A stretch of 6,099 bases of DNA from Saprospiraceae bacterium (GTDB lineage Bacteria > Bacteroidota > Bacteroidia > Chitinophagales > Saprospiraceae), in assembly GCA_947441325.1 (NCBI GenBank), contig CANETR010000141.1, positions 1-6,099 on the forward strand, read 5' to 3'. Shown piece by piece: positions 6,080 through 6,099 of the stretch. The position numbers were made by a program, and so were the translations under genes. The notes beneath the pieces are model-generated. The model saw only the letters and a list, made by a program, of their open reading frames with translations. It was not told the DNA's origin and made no database searches. Position 1 is the first letter of the stretch. Every line of letters begins with the position of its first letter.

Positions 6080-6099
6080 GACGCTTATTCAAAATGAGA

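Noticed and set aside
6094..6099. ATG at the right edge as the start of another gene
   Set aside because: Only two codons are visible and no promoter or ribosome-binding site is clear, so it cannot be judged.
1..6099. CRISPR array, defence island, transposon or phage module
   Set aside because: No regularly spaced repeats, transposase, integrase, nuclease or phage genes were found; the genes are mostly housekeeping or single accessory genes separated by terminators.

Overview
The window looks like an ordinary chromosomal stretch from a member of the Bacteroidota. The evidence is a secreted metalloprotease ending in a type IX secretion (Por) sorting domain, a DUF2805/TIGR03643 small protein, AT-rich leaders without clear Shine-Dalgarno sites, and a few matches to the Bacteroidota -7 promoter box (TAnnTTTG). 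Genus cannot be told from this sequence alone.

Layout, left to right. (1) Bases 2-289, + strand: the 3' end of a leucine-rich-repeat protein that closes with an acidic linker and a C-terminal membrane helix; its N-terminus lies outside the window. (2) Bases 271-1146, - strand: a small MscS-type mechanosensitive channel, overlapping the LRR gene tail to tail by 19 bp and apparently starting at TTG. (3) Bases 1192-1473, + strand: a DUF2805 (TIGR03643) protein, divergent from the channel gene across a 45-bp gap. (4) A perfect 12-bp hairpin at 1472-1504 ends this gene and probably also the convergent gene that follows. (5) Bases 1525-2802, - strand: a cytoplasmic-looking von Willebrand factor A (VWA) protein with an intact metal-binding site. 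(6) A strong terminator at 2877-2902, then bases 2927-3865, - strand: malate dehydrogenase. (7) About 510 bp of very AT-rich DNA with no gene, holding a 10-bp inverted repeat and a cluster of TTGAAA words. (8) Bases 4377-5966, + strand: a secreted M43-type (pappalysin/cytophagalysin-like) zinc metalloprotease with signal peptide, catalytic domain, a beta-sandwich-like domain and a T9SS sorting domain, followed by a clear terminator at 5993-6020. (9) The last 80 bases hold no recognisable gene.

Most genes appear to be single transcription units: neighbours alternate in strand or are separated by terminators, so no operon-encoded pathway is visible. Malate dehydrogenase is central metabolism, MscS is osmotic protection, and the protease is an exported degradative enzyme; the VWA, DUF2805 and LRR proteins have no firm function. 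I see no CRISPR array, transposase, phage gene, tRNA or rRNA, and no convincing new multi-gene system. The items most worth a second look are the DUF2805 protein, the tail-anchored LRR protein, the long upstream region between mdh and the protease, and active-site and N-terminal details of the protease.
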